From CAVZMI01 sp050011775 (GTDB lineage: Bacteria; Bacteroidota; Ignavibacteria; UBA10030; CAVZMI01): a stretch of 64,000 nt of DNA. Below are positions 52,735 through 61,509 of this stretch, in pieces; within the stretch, counting starts at the first letter, position 1, and each line of letters begins with the position of its first letter. The position numbers were made by a program, and so were the translations under genes. Below the pieces are notes generated by a model, which saw only the letters and a list, made by a program, of their open reading frames with translations, ran no database searches and was not told where the DNA came from. The stretch spans positions 7,170 to 71,169 of the forward strand of contig JBEKIL010000016.1 of the NCBI GenBank assembly GCA_050011775.1, given 5' to 3'.

Positions 52735-52968
52735 ACGAACCTCCCTTCAATTAACAGTCGGTTAATTATTATAGCACGAGATTGTTCACAGCATGGGAGC
52801 GATGCACTTTCGTGTTCATCAGCTTTGTCATCATGTGTCTTGGTTTTTTCGCAATCACTTTGGCACATAGCCGAAATAACGATCCGTCGTGCTCCCTGAC
52901 TTCCATAAAGCATGCAAACGTGTTTGGTATTTAGAGTTGCTCCTTCGCCCAACAGGATAGTGAAAAGA
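52735..52968. other. Spacer between the GH3 gene and the lipoprotein gene
   Basis: 234 bases. It contains a 73-codon minus-strand frame, Cys- and His-rich and lacking a ribosome site, whose end coincides with the lipoprotein start; I regard it as leader sequence. The ribosome site GGGAGG for the lipoprotein lies at its lower end. No hairpin or promoter could be chosen. Confidence 0.4.
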
Positions 52969-55827
52969 TTATTTCAACAAAATAAGTTTTTTAGTTTGGC
53001 AAAAATTACCAGCTTGTAATCGATAGAAATAGACACCGCTTGCATAGGAAAACGCATTCCATTCTTTCGAGTATATGCCTGCGGATAACGGTTCGGAGAC
53101 CAGTGTGGCAACTTCTGCCCCGAGGACGTTGTACACCTTAAGAGTAATAAATCCGGCTTTCGGTATTGAAAAACCGATCGTTGTAGTCGGATTGAATGGA
53201 TTGGGATGATTCTGATATAATTGATAACATTCAGGTATTGTGGCCTGTTCTTCAATACCGGAGCTGGACGAAAATTCCATCCAGTTCAGCTGGAATCCTC
53301 CACGTGAAGCATACATTCTTAGAATTTGAGGTCCCCCTGAAAGCTCGATAGTTGTAGAAACACTTTGCCAGGTATACCATGATCCTGTTACCGGTAAATC
53401 CAGAGTAGACACGGTAACACCATTGGCAATCAATTGGACTTGTCCGGTATCTTTGAGACTTGAAATACGATAGACCAGTTTGTAGCTGCCCGCTTCAGAA
53501 ACGTTGACGAGATACTCAGTCCAATTCCCAGTTTTGAGGGGGGTAAGCGCTAACCCACCGCCAACGTCACTGCACCCTGTTGCTCCTATACCCTTACCGT
53601 ATAAATACTGTTCTGCCTCGAGTTTTTTGGGAATAACATGAATGTGACTATAGTCATTGAGGATATTGTATGCCGGGAAATTTTCAAAGGTAGCGACTTG
53701 CCCGCCGTCACATGATTGGATATTTCCAGAGGTATATGAGACCGTGTATGTACTTCCCTTTACCAGATCGGATCCCAATGTCAGTACTATTGTGGTTGAA
53801 TCGTTGGATTTGAGACTCACAAGTGTAATATTCGCTGGAGTTATTCCATTGACCAATACCGAGAATCCTGCCGGTGCCGCCGGAGGTGCAGCCATCATCT
53901 TATTGAAAGAAATCTCTATGCCCTGACCTGCGATGGTTGTGCTTGCCGAATATACTACGGGTGCAGAACCTGGAGGAGAATCGTTCAACGACGTGATGCC
54001 ATATCCATATGCGAATAAAGGATCATACACTGCATCCCCGATGTTAATCGGGATTTGAGATGTGCTTCGTGGCCATGTTTGGGAGAGTGTACCCACGGGC
54101 GGGTAATCACCAAAGAGCACGTCCGTAATTCCTTGTCCCTCAGTGCCAGGCAGCCATGCCGCGATAAGCGCATCACAATGATGAAGAATGGGATTGATGA
54201 TTACCGGACGCCCGGTGATAAGGATGAGGATAATAGGGATATTATAAGTTTTCATATTTCGGACGGTTTGGATATCATATGGATCGAGAGTCAATCTCCC
54301 GTCACCACTTGCTTCCGCGTAAGGTAGTTCCCCTATGGCAACGATACCAATATCGGCGCTATCTGCACCAAATCCATTTTCTGAATATGTAACATTTGCA
54401 GATGGAACAGCCTGTTGGACAGCTTGCAGGATGGTCGTCCCGATGGTCGTATTACCGCTTCCTCCCTGCCACGTGATGGTCCATCCACCGCATTGATAGC
54501 CCAGATCATTTGCATGCCGTCCGGCTATGTGAATTCGTTTGATAGTCTTAGAGATAGGCAGAACGCCGTCTTTCTTTTTTAAAACAACCAACGATTGTCG
54601 TACACATTCTCTGGCCACCTGACGATGTTCCGGCGAACCTACCTGGCTCAGAAAAGACCTTTTGGCATAAGGATGTTCAAATAGACCCAATTGAAATTTT
54701 TGAGTTAGAATTCTTCTCACGGCATCATCAATACGATCCATGGATACAATTCCCTGGTTAACCTTTGTTCGAAGTGTATCGATAAAGTTGGGATAATTTA
54801 ATCCACCATAATCGTTCATCATAGCCATGTCAATACCGGCATTGACGGCAGTTGTAATATTTGTACCGTATGGAGCACCAGGGCTCACAGCCAGTAAAAA
54901 GCTTGAATAATCGGTGATAAGAATACCTTTAAATTTTAACTCTTCCTTTAAAAGCGTGGTCAACAGATAGTGATTCCCATGACATGGGGCACCGTTCCAC
55001 GTACTTTGCGACACCATGATGGAACCTGCCTTCTGTTCTATCGCGGAAAGATATCCCGGCAAATGAATTGCTCGTAGTGTTGCTGTATCGACCTGAGTGT
55101 TACCTCCATTTTGTCCACCGGTGGTTCCCCCGTCTCCGATAAAATGTTTTGCACATGCCAGAATGGTCTTGGTTTTGGATGAAGTATCCCCCTGAAAACC
55201 AAGCACAGCTGATGCAGACATCTCTTTAACTAAATTAGGTTCTTCTCCAAAGGATTCATAGGTTCGGCCCCAGTTTTCATTTCTGGCAACTGCAACGACG
55301 GGTCCAAAAGTCCAGTTGATCCCTGTGGCAGCCATCTCTTGTGCCGTGATCTGTGCCGCCTGCGTAACGAGTGAAGGGTTTCTGGTACAGCCCATCCCGA
55401 TATTGTGGGGAAAGATGGTAGCACCATAGACTGAACCGATTCCGTGAACTGCATCAATTCCAAATAGAATAGGAATTTTCAGACGGGTTCCTAAGGCATA
55501 GGATTGAAACTGGTCATAGAGATCCGCCCACGCTTCTGGTGTTTTACCCGCAGGTCCAGCATCTGCACTGGACAGGACAGATCCAAGACAATACGTTTGT
55601 ATGTCAGATTGAACCGTCAATCCAGGATAGTCCACCTGAACCATTTGACCGATTTTCTCATCCAACGTCATTCTGCTGAGAAGATCCTCGGTTCGTTCCT
55701 CGATATTGGCTGTGGAATCCAGGTAGGTCTGGGCAATGGCACTGCTGTGGAAAGAAAAAATAATATAAAAAATAATTATTAGTGGATGCGATCCCTTGAT
55801 ACTGTGATAATTTGTTTTTCGATTCAT
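52969..55827 (-). CDS. Secreted GH3 family beta-glucosidase-like enzyme with CBM6 and type IX sorting domain
   Basis: 952 residues. Signal peptide (LIIIFYIIFSFHSSAIAQ), then the GH3 barrel (LLSRMTLDEKIGQMVQVDYP, GIDAVHGIGSVYGATIFPHN, GINWTFGPVVAVARNENWGR) with the nucleophile Asp in GILITDYSSF. The GH3 C-terminal domain has VVLKKKDGVLPISK and YAEASGDGRLTLDPYD. It is followed by an SwmB/Big-type domain (ASTTIAGQGIEISFNKMM), a CBM6-like module (KLEAEQYLYGKGIGATGCSD to FQLNWMEFSS) and the sorting domain (QNHPNPFNPTTTIGFSIPKA, GVYFYRLQAGN). Degrades plant or microbial beta-glucans at the cell surface; the exact sugar is unknown. AAGGAAA precedes the ATG. Confidence 0.93.
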   Translation of the reverse strand: MNRKTNYHSIKGSHPLIIIFYIIFSFHSSAIAQTYLDSTANIEERTEDLLSRMTLDEKIGQMVQVDYPGLTVQSDIQTYCLGSVLSSADAGPAGKTPEAWADLYDQFQSYALGTRLKIPILFGIDAVHGIGSVYGATIFPHNIGMGCTRNPSLVTQAAQITAQEMAATGINWTFGPVVAVARNENWGRTYESFGEEPNLVKEMSASAVLGFQGDTSSKTKTILACAKHFIGDGGTTGGQNGGNTQVDTATLRAIHLPGYLSAIEQKAGSIMVSQSTWNGAPCHGNHYLLTTLLKEELKFKGILITDYSSFLLAVSPGAPYGTNITTAVNAGIDMAMMNDYGGLNYPNFIDTLRTKVNQGIVSMDRIDDAVRRILTQKFQLGLFEHPYAKRSFLSQVGSPEHRQVARECVRQSLVVLKKKDGVLPISKTIKRIHIAGRHANDLGYQCGGWTITWQGGSGNTTIGTTILQAVQQAVPSANVTYSENGFGADSADIGIVAIGELPYAEASGDGRLTLDPYDIQTVRNMKTYNIPIILILITGRPVIINPILHHCDALIAAWLPGTEGQGITDVLFGDYPPVGTLSQTWPRSTSQIPINIGDAVYDPLFAYGYGITSLNDSPPGSAPVVYSASTTIAGQGIEISFNKMMAAPPAAPAGFSVLVNGITPANITLVSLKSNDSTTIVLTLGSDLVKGSTYTVSYTSGNIQSCDGGQVATFENFPAYNILNDYSHIHVIPKKLEAEQYLYGKGIGATGCSDVGGGLALTPLKTGNWTEYLVNVSEAGSYKLVYRISSLKDTGQVQLIANGVTVSTLDLPVTGSWYTWQSVSTTIELSGGPQILRMYASRGGFQLNWMEFSSSSGIEEQATIPECYQLYQNHPNPFNPTTTIGFSIPKAGFITLKVYNVLGAEVATLVSEPLSAGIYSKEWNAFSYASGVYFYRLQAGNFCQTKKLILLK

Positions 55828-56105
55828 TGTATTTCCTTCATAGAGTTAATCAAAATATAATTCTTTTGAATGATTTACAGAAATTTAAAAATGCGACTTG
55901 ATTATTGCGTTCGTACCATCCATTTTTTTTACTCTTAATGGTAATACGAAAGCAATTCGTATCCGAGGGAAGTGTAATAAATTGGCGCCCAAAAAGCAAC
56001 GATTTGTAAAGATGTAGCTTAATATATTGATAATAAAAATAAATCCCAATCTGATTTCTCCGATTGGGATTATAATCATAAATCTCTATTGCCATTTAAG
56101 TTGTG
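55828..56105. other. AT-rich spacer holding the FKBP gene's terminator
   Basis: 278 bases between two minus-strand genes. It contains the hairpin at 56042-56071 and otherwise AT-rich sequence with no coding potential: the 81-codon frame at 55850-56095 runs straight through the hairpin and lacks a ribosome site. The promoter of the GH3 gene should be here, but I cannot pick one. Confidence 0.4.
56042..56071 (-). terminator. Rho-independent terminator after the FKBP gene
   Basis: AATCCCAATC and GATTGGGATT form a perfect 10-bp stem with a 10-base loop. On the minus strand TATTTTTATTATC follows. It lies about 35 bases after the FKBP gene stop. Confidence 0.85.
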
Positions 56106-56924
56106 TTACTTCTTTTTCGTCTCTTTTTTTACATCCTTTTTCGCCGCTTCCTTCTTTGGTGCTGTTTTCTCTTCAGTTTTCACGGCAGGTGGCTGCCCTT
56201 TTTTGACATCTAGCAGCTCGATTTCGAAAAGCAACAATGCGTTCGGCTCTATTACGTTTCTATATCCCTGTTCGCCGTATCCGAGAGATGAAGGAATCCA
56301 CAATTGCCACTTCGATCCGACTTTCATTAACTGCAGAGCTTCGGTCCATCCCTTGATAACTCCCTTGAGCCGGAACGTCGCCGGTTCTCCACGTGAATAC
56401 GAGTTATCGAATTCCTTCCCGTTGAGGAACCAAGCACGATAATTAGTGATAACGGTGTCATCCAAGGTAGGCGAGATGCCAGTTCCTTCGCGGAGAATTT
56501 TGTACTGCAATCCGCTCGGTAATGTGATCACACTGTCTTTCTTTTTATTCTCGGCGAGGCAGCTATCGGCTTCTTTTTTATTCTTTTCACCCCGTTCTTT
56601 CGCCCTCATCATTCTCTTGACCTGCAACTCTTCTCTGAAATTCGAGTACATTTTATCCATTGTAGTGTCCGGAAGAAGAGAAGCGCGCCCCGAGAAAGCA
56701 TCTTTGAGTCCGTTACAGAAGGAAGTTGTATCCATCTCAACCTGGTCGCTATTCAGGTTCGTTCCATAAAAGTATCCAAGGATGTAACCTAATTTTTCTT
56801 TATCTGTGGCAAACTGAGCCTTCTGTTGGGCTGGCCCGCCGATATCCTGCGCATTCACACGAATCTGCAACGAAAAAGCAACAAGAATTAAACATATAAG
56901 AGTTACCAGTGTTCTTTTCATCAT
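56106..56924 (-). CDS. Exported FKBP-type peptidyl-prolyl isomerase (FkpA/Mip-like)
   Basis: 272 residues. Signal peptide (LVTLICLILVAFSLQIRVNA), a helical dimerisation region (residues about 30-125, including LGYILGYFYGTNLNSDQVEM), then the FKBP domain with YKILREGTGISPTLDDTVIT, FDNSYSRGEPATFRLKGVIK and WIPSSLGYGEQGYRNV, where the active-site aromatics are found. It ends with an unusual Lys-rich tail (APKKEAAKKDVKKETKKK). AAGGAG precedes the start. It folds periplasmic or outer-membrane proteins; lies 43 bases downstream of the M49-like gene, so a shared transcript is likely. Confidence 0.93.
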   Translation of the reverse strand: MMKRTLVTLICLILVAFSLQIRVNAQDIGGPAQQKAQFATDKEKLGYILGYFYGTNLNSDQVEMDTTSFCNGLKDAFSGRASLLPDTTMDKMYSNFREELQVKRMMRAKERGEKNKKEADSCLAENKKKDSVITLPSGLQYKILREGTGISPTLDDTVITNYRAWFLNGKEFDNSYSRGEPATFRLKGVIKGWTEALQLMKVGSKWQLWIPSSLGYGEQGYRNVIEPNALLLFEIELLDVKKGQPPAVKTEEKTAPKKEAAKKDVKKETKKK

Positions 56925-56967
56925 TTCTCCTTATGATTGTTGTATTAAACCTTACTCAGGGCATCTT

Positions 56968-58650
56968 TTATTTCGCTAGGGTGTATTCCGGTGCAATATC
57001 GACCGGTATATTGTTGAGCTTATCCAGAGCCCTCTGCATCTCCGGACGTATAATAACATATTTCTCAAGCATCTTTTTTGCTTCCTCTTTATTCCCTTCG
57101 GCTTGGAGTGTTAGAATTTCTCCGGTCAATTTGCGGACCGATTCTTTCATCTTCTCAATATTTACGTGGAACGTTCCGTTTTCCGAATTATGACTGATCG
57201 CTCCGTCATCCATTAAATAATTGAATTGAAGAGCAATGCCTTTCCCGTGTGCTTCATTAATTCCGAACCGGACCGAACGGAATACTCCTGCGAGGAAGGT
57301 TGTGTACATTGTTTTCTCCATCGATTTCTCGAGTACTCCTTTGTCGATGAGATACTGAAGAGCCCAGAGGCCGGTGATATCCGCTTTCGCTTCCTCGATT
57401 GCCGAATAGAGCTCCTGTAACGTTGTGCGCACAGTAGCCGGCTTTCCGTTGACGATGATATTATGGGGACCTAGTCCGTGCATCAGTTCATGCGCGAGAG
57501 TATGTGTGAAAAACGATTCGAACAAAACATCCGCCTGTTGTTCTTTATCGAGAATAACGCGGCTGATCGGAATTAAAATTTTATTAAACTTTGCCTCCTG
57601 CACATTTTTCAGCATCACCCGCTTGCTTCCCTTTTCCTTTACTACTTTTTCGTCGTTCGGAAGGTTGAATGCCGCGGTCTGGACTCCTTTCGTATCTCCG
57701 CCGGCGAATACCTCGTCAACGACGCGGATCGGTGAAGCGGCACCAAGCTTTGGATTTCTGTATTTCGGACTCATCGGAAGGTTATTCTCAAGCTCCTGGA
57801 GATATGAGCTGAATTTTTTCAGCTTTGTCGATTCCTTCTCGTCACGCAGCGTCACAAATGCCTCGAAGGTCGCTTTGTATCCGAAAATCTTGTCCTGGTA
57901 GGTCTCGTACGGGCCGATTGTTACATCGATTGGAGCATCAACCTCCATCCAGGCAACATCGGATGCGTAATAATCGTTGCTCAGGAATGAAGCGGCGCGC
58001 TTCAACAGAAAATTCTTCAATGAAGCATTCTCTGTAAGAGCCGCAGCCTCTTTCAATAAAGCAGCGGCGTGCTTGAGATCTTCCGCATATTCAATATTGT
58101 AAGGGACGATTTTTAGCCTTCGATTTTCATCGCGCCTGATCGTTGTGAAAAATCCCTTTGCCTGTTCCTGCTCTTTTGGCCTGAGTTCTTTGAGCCATGT
58201 CTCGAACTCCTCTTTTGTCATATAATCCGGATAAAAATTCGCTCCGGGCGGGGGGGTAGGTGGAACACCGTCGATGAACGCCGTATCGTTATCGAGGCGC
58301 GACCACGGTACACCATTGATCATGAAATATTGCAGCTTCAGTTTTCCTATCTTCGATTTACGGTTTGCAAGTTTTTCCAGGAGTGCGCTATCGCCGCTCC
58401 ATATTTGTTCAAGGAATAAGTTATCCATGATCTTGCCGGCTTCGATGAGTTTCTTTAATGCATGACGATCGCCGGGGCTGAGGCCCGTCGTATCTGCACT
58501 GATCTGTGTCGGCGCAAATCGTGAGATCTGCTTCTGTATTTTTTCAATAGCCGTCATATTGTGATCTTCTTTCTTGCATCCATCCGAGTATAAAATAACC
58601 ATGAATGCAATAAAAGGAAATATTCTTAGGTATATATTTTGAAGATTCAT
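56968..58650 (-). CDS. Lipoprotein zinc peptidase of the M49/DPP III-like family
   Basis: 560 residues. An N-terminal signal with FPFIAFMVILYSDGCKKED gives a likely lipidated Cys at about residue 26, in the same SDGCKK context as the gene at 52009. The zinc site is HTLAHELMHGLGPHNI (HExxH, residue about 385), and the second motif EEAKADITGLWALQYL supplies the third Glu. Classical DPP III has HEllGH; this HELMH form is that of the Nudix/DPP III-like bacterial group. It may be a surface or periplasmic aminodipeptidase; only the family assignment is secure. Starts AAGGAGAATCT-ATG. Confidence 0.88.
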   Translation of the reverse strand: MNLQNIYLRIFPFIAFMVILYSDGCKKEDHNMTAIEKIQKQISRFAPTQISADTTGLSPGDRHALKKLIEAGKIMDNLFLEQIWSGDSALLEKLANRKSKIGKLKLQYFMINGVPWSRLDNDTAFIDGVPPTPPPGANFYPDYMTKEEFETWLKELRPKEQEQAKGFFTTIRRDENRRLKIVPYNIEYAEDLKHAAALLKEAAALTENASLKNFLLKRAASFLSNDYYASDVAWMEVDAPIDVTIGPYETYQDKIFGYKATFEAFVTLRDEKESTKLKKFSSYLQELENNLPMSPKYRNPKLGAASPIRVVDEVFAGGDTKGVQTAAFNLPNDEKVVKEKGSKRVMLKNVQEAKFNKILIPISRVILDKEQQADVLFESFFTHTLAHELMHGLGPHNIIVNGKPATVRTTLQELYSAIEEAKADITGLWALQYLIDKGVLEKSMEKTMYTTFLAGVFRSVRFGINEAHGKGIALQFNYLMDDGAISHNSENGTFHVNIEKMKESVRKLTGEILTLQAEGNKEEAKKMLEKYVIIRPEMQRALDKLNNIPVDIAPEYTLAK

Positions 58651-58679
58651 AGATTCTCCTTCTTGCTGCTATATTTTAT

Positions 58680-59765
58680 CTATTGTACAACTACCGGTTC
58701 GGTCTCGAGTCTGAGCGAAAACTTTTTGTACACTTTCGATTTAATGATTGCTGCTAGCTCGAGGAGTTCTTTTGTTGTTCCATTATAATTAATAAGTGCA
58801 AGTGAATGATTTTCTGAAATACCAACTCCTTTGTATCGGTACCCACGTGGGAAACCGGCCTTTTCGATAAGCCATGCGGCTGGTACTTTGACGCCTTTAG
58901 ATGATGCATATGAAGGGATCGGATTTCCATCTCCGTCTTTTTTCCAGTTGTTGATGAGCGACCGAAAATTCTCCTGAGTCAATATCGGATTTTTAAAAAA
59001 TGATCCGACAGATCGTGTGTTTGGGTCCTGCGGATCAATCACCATCGACTTCTGCCGGCGAAGGGTTAGAACGGCGTCTCGAACGGCGCGTAGAACTGAA
59101 GCGCCGCTCTCGAAACGCTCGAGACCGCCCGACGTATCAATAAATTTTTGTAACTCCGGATAACGTATCATTGGGCGTCCGTCTTTTCTCAAACGAAAGG
59201 TGACGTCAAGAATGATATACTGATTGTTTGCATCGGTTTTAAAACCGCTCTGCCGATAGCCGAACTTACATTCTGCTGCAGTCATTTCCATGGATGTGAG
59301 GCTTTGGCGGTGGAGTACGCGCAATGAATAAATTGTATCGGCGACTTCCTGTCCGTACGCTCCGACATTCTGAATTGGAGTCGCACCAACAAAACCGGGT
59401 ATGCCCGAAAGGCATTCGATTCCGCATAATCCTTGATCGATGCATCTCAGGATGAACCGATCCAGCGTTTCACCGGCAGAAGCTGTGACTAGCACCCAGT
59501 CTCCATCATCTTTAAAAGTCACACCCTTCTGCCCGATCTGAAGAACGAGACCTCGAAAGCCTTCGTCGGGGAATATAATATTACTACCGGCACCAAGCAC
59601 CTGCACAGGAAGTCTTTTCCCGAGTGCGAATCTTAAGCCGTCCCGTAGCATTTCAGTAGAAGTGGCTGCGAAAAAATACCGGGCAGGACCCCCGAGTCCG
59701 ATTGTGGTATATCGGGCCAGCGGAATATTTTCAAGGATATGTTCTGTCTGATGCCTAATATTCAT
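58680..59765 (-). CDS. murB: UDP-N-acetylenolpyruvoylglucosamine reductase
   Basis: Flavoenzyme making UDP-MurNAc. 361 residues with FAD-binding motifs (YTTIGLGGPARYFFAA, QVLGAGSNIIFPDEGFRGLV, CLSGIPGFVGATPIQNVGAY) and the catalytic Ser motif RSVGSFFKNPIL (residue about 245). The last part, GVKVPAAWLIEKAGFPRGYR then ENHSLALINY, completes the substrate site. It resembles the longer, E. coli-like (type I) form. It lies 29 bases upstream of the M49-like gene, so the M49 and FKBP genes may depend on its promoter. Confidence 0.96.
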   Translation of the reverse strand: MNIRHQTEHILENIPLARYTTIGLGGPARYFFAATSTEMLRDGLRFALGKRLPVQVLGAGSNIIFPDEGFRGLVLQIGQKGVTFKDDGDWVLVTASAGETLDRFILRCIDQGLCGIECLSGIPGFVGATPIQNVGAYGQEVADTIYSLRVLHRQSLTSMEMTAAECKFGYRQSGFKTDANNQYIILDVTFRLRKDGRPMIRYPELQKFIDTSGGLERFESGASVLRAVRDAVLTLRRQKSMVIDPQDPNTRSVGSFFKNPILTQENFRSLINNWKKDGDGNPIPSYASSKGVKVPAAWLIEKAGFPRGYRYKGVGISENHSLALINYNGTTKELLELAAIIKSKVYKKFSLRLETEPVVVQ

Positions 59766-60140
59766 AGGTCATGATGCAAAATACACGAATCAATCGTAAA
59801 AATCAAAAGGATGGCGTCGCGGAATGCATAGTAAAAATTTTTTCTGTTTCATCCAATATACGAAAATAAAATGAAAAACCTAAGAAACCGCTATCGTAAT
59901 CATATTATTATATTTTCTTAGTCTTTTTTCTAATATGCTTCCCTTCATGTCAATTTTTTCTTTGTATGCAGAAACCGGACACCCTGAATGATGGATACAC
60001 ATACGGCGGTTCACTTCGACCCGGGGGAGCAGGGTATTACAGCGTGGACTTCGTTCAATGAAGAAGAATGAGAAAAAACTTATTGAATATATGGATGTAC
60101 TGTCATACATTTTATTCATGAGAATTAGCTGGACAATGAA
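59766..60140. other. Intergenic region with a GC-rich island
   Basis: 375 bases between divergent murB and a CPBP-like gene. Most of it is AT-rich, but bases 59970-60060 are clearly richer in G and C. That island contains a 31-codon plus-strand frame (59966-60061) that reads as a plausible protein tail ending YYSVDFVQ, without ribosome site. No RNA gene or terminator could be recognised. Confidence 0.4.
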
Positions 60141-60959
60141 TTGAACAGAAAATCAATTATCCTTCTCCTGATCATCATCGTCTCATGGGGATTTGAATTT
60201 CTCTGGATTCGATATGGATATTTCTTTGATTTCCGGCTGTTCGGCATCCACTTCATCCCCCTTTTTCTTGTCCCTCTTATCTCGATCTGGTTTCTCTCTT
60301 TGCAGGGGGTGAATCTCATCAATGTTTTAGGCAGATTCGGACAGATTCGTTTGTGGTTTTTCTCTTTATTCATTCCAATACTTATCGCCGGTGTGTCTAC
60401 ATCATTAATGATACTGTTAAGACTTGTACGTTTTTCGGAAAACGTTAATGTCGAAACGAGAATTCTCGGTCTAATAATCGACCTTCCTCTCAATTATGTG
60501 TTGTGGTTTCCCCTTTTATTCAGCACCGAAATCTGCTGGAGGGGCGCATTTCTTCCCCACAGTGGGAAAAGACTCGAAACCATCCGGCGCAGTACGATCT
60601 CATCCTTTCTGTGGATTCTTTCGCTTGGGGGATTTGTTTTCCTCGGATATACCGAAAGAGGTTTCTCATTCCTTACCGGATCACTCTCTGTTACGGCTTT
60701 TTTATTTCTCGGTATTTACCAATCGATGATCTACCGTCGATCCGGCTCGCTTCTTCTGTCGGCGTTTTCACTGCTTTGCATTATTCTTATAAACTCTTAT
60801 ATTTTCGAATTACCGCTTGCCGGCACCCATCCGCTTGTTGAAGTGCTGCATCCAAAGTCGATGCCTTCGACAATAGGTTTTTTCATCTCTTCATGTCTCT
60901 TCGGTTTAACAAGTATCGTGATGTGGAATCAACGGCGTGATGAATCGGCGAGAAGATGA
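60141..60959 (+). CDS. CPBP/Abi-like intramembrane protein with an altered glutamate motif
   Basis: 272 residues with about eight hydrophobic helices. The segment FSTEICWRGAFLPHSGKRLE (residue about 135) resembles the EExxxR motif of CAAX proteases and bacteriocin-processing relatives, but the first Glu is Thr, and the later HxxxN-type motifs are only weakly present (FGLTSIVMWN at the end). It may therefore be a non-catalytic relative. The start is TTG 60141 (NRKSIILLLI) with GGA upstream; no in-frame ATG is closer. Function unknown. Confidence 0.65.
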   Translation: MNRKSIILLLIIIVSWGFEFLWIRYGYFFDFRLFGIHFIPLFLVPLISIWFLSLQGVNLINVLGRFGQIRLWFFSLFIPILIAGVSTSLMILLRLVRFSENVNVETRILGLIIDLPLNYVLWFPLLFSTEICWRGAFLPHSGKRLETIRRSTISSFLWILSLGGFVFLGYTERGFSFLTGSLSVTAFLFLGIYQSMIYRRSGSLLLSAFSLLCIILINSYIFELPLAGTHPLVEVLHPKSMPSTIGFFISSCLFGLTSIVMWNQRRDESARR

Positions 60960-61293
60960 AGCAAGGCAAAATAGTTCTTTTTCGAAATTTTCTATTGCAA
61001 AATTTGCTTTTTCTTATATATTATGATAGTTCTATCACCGCATTGATAAGTAAGTTTCTCGAATGAAGATCGATCACTCCGAAACCAATTCCGAAAGATA
61101 TCAATTTGGACGCTCATAGAAGCGGATTTTTGAACGCAGAATGAAGCAAGATTCGATAAAGCATGTTAGCGCTGTATAACTATGGATTAGTCGGTCGGAT
61201 CATCAGCGCAGGTGTCAATCCGTACGAAAACACTTAAAGCACAAGCATAGGAGAAGCAACATCAGTCATCCACAATTAAAAGAGGAGAAATCC
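60960..61293 (+). other. Long region upstream of the Hc1 gene (possible leader RNA)
   Basis: 334 bases without a convincing gene. TTGCAA at 60995-61000 and TATATT at 61017-61022 (16-base spacer) make a fair promoter, which would give a leader of about 265 bases before the Hc1 ATG. The stretch after it is less AT-rich and contains two tiny frames (18 codons from ATG 61063, 12 codons from ATG 61141) with no ribosome sites. A regulatory leader or small RNA is possible but no known family was recognised. Confidence 0.4.
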
Positions 61294-61500
61294 ATGAATC
61301 GATTCCAAGAACTTGTCGCTCTGGTTCAAAGTTTTGAAAAAGATTTTGTGAAATTCTACGATAAAGGAAACAAGTCTGCTGGAACGCGTGTACGGAAAGC
61401 AATGAATGAACTAAAGAGGAAAGCTCAGGAAATTCGTAAGGAAATTCAAGAAATCAAAGCAAAACCCGATGACGCTTCCGGTACACCGACAGAAAATTAA
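61294..61500 (+). CDS. Histone H1-like DNA-binding protein (Hc1 type)
   Basis: 68 residues: FQELVALVQSFEKDFVKFYD at the start, then KGNKSAGTRVRKAMNELKRK, the family's conserved basic core, and a Lys/Glu-rich helix (AQEIRKEIQEIKAKPDD). Small Hc1-type proteins of about 60-70 residues occur widely in Bacteroidota and Chlamydiae relatives and are thought to compact or organise the nucleoid. AGAGGAGAAATCC precedes the ATG, an excellent ribosome site, so high expression is likely. The exported peptidase gene starts nine bases later. Confidence 0.9.
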   Translation: MNRFQELVALVQSFEKDFVKFYDKGNKSAGTRVRKAMNELKRKAQEIRKEIQEIKAKPDDASGTPTEN

Positions 61501-61509
61501 TAGTGTATT

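Noticed and set aside
52731..52952. 73-codon Cys/His-rich frame before the lipoprotein gene
   Set aside because: No ribosome site, no family; it contains the lipoprotein's own ribosome site at its end and is best read as leader sequence.
55850..56095. 81-codon frame between the GH3 and FKBP genes
   Set aside because: It reads through the terminator hairpin at 56042-56071 and has AT-driven composition (Tyr, Ile, Lys, Asn).
59880..60119. 79-codon minus-strand frame upstream of murB
   Set aside because: No ribosome site, low-complexity Phe/Ser runs, and no resemblance to any family. The plus-strand island in the same place reads better but is also unproved.
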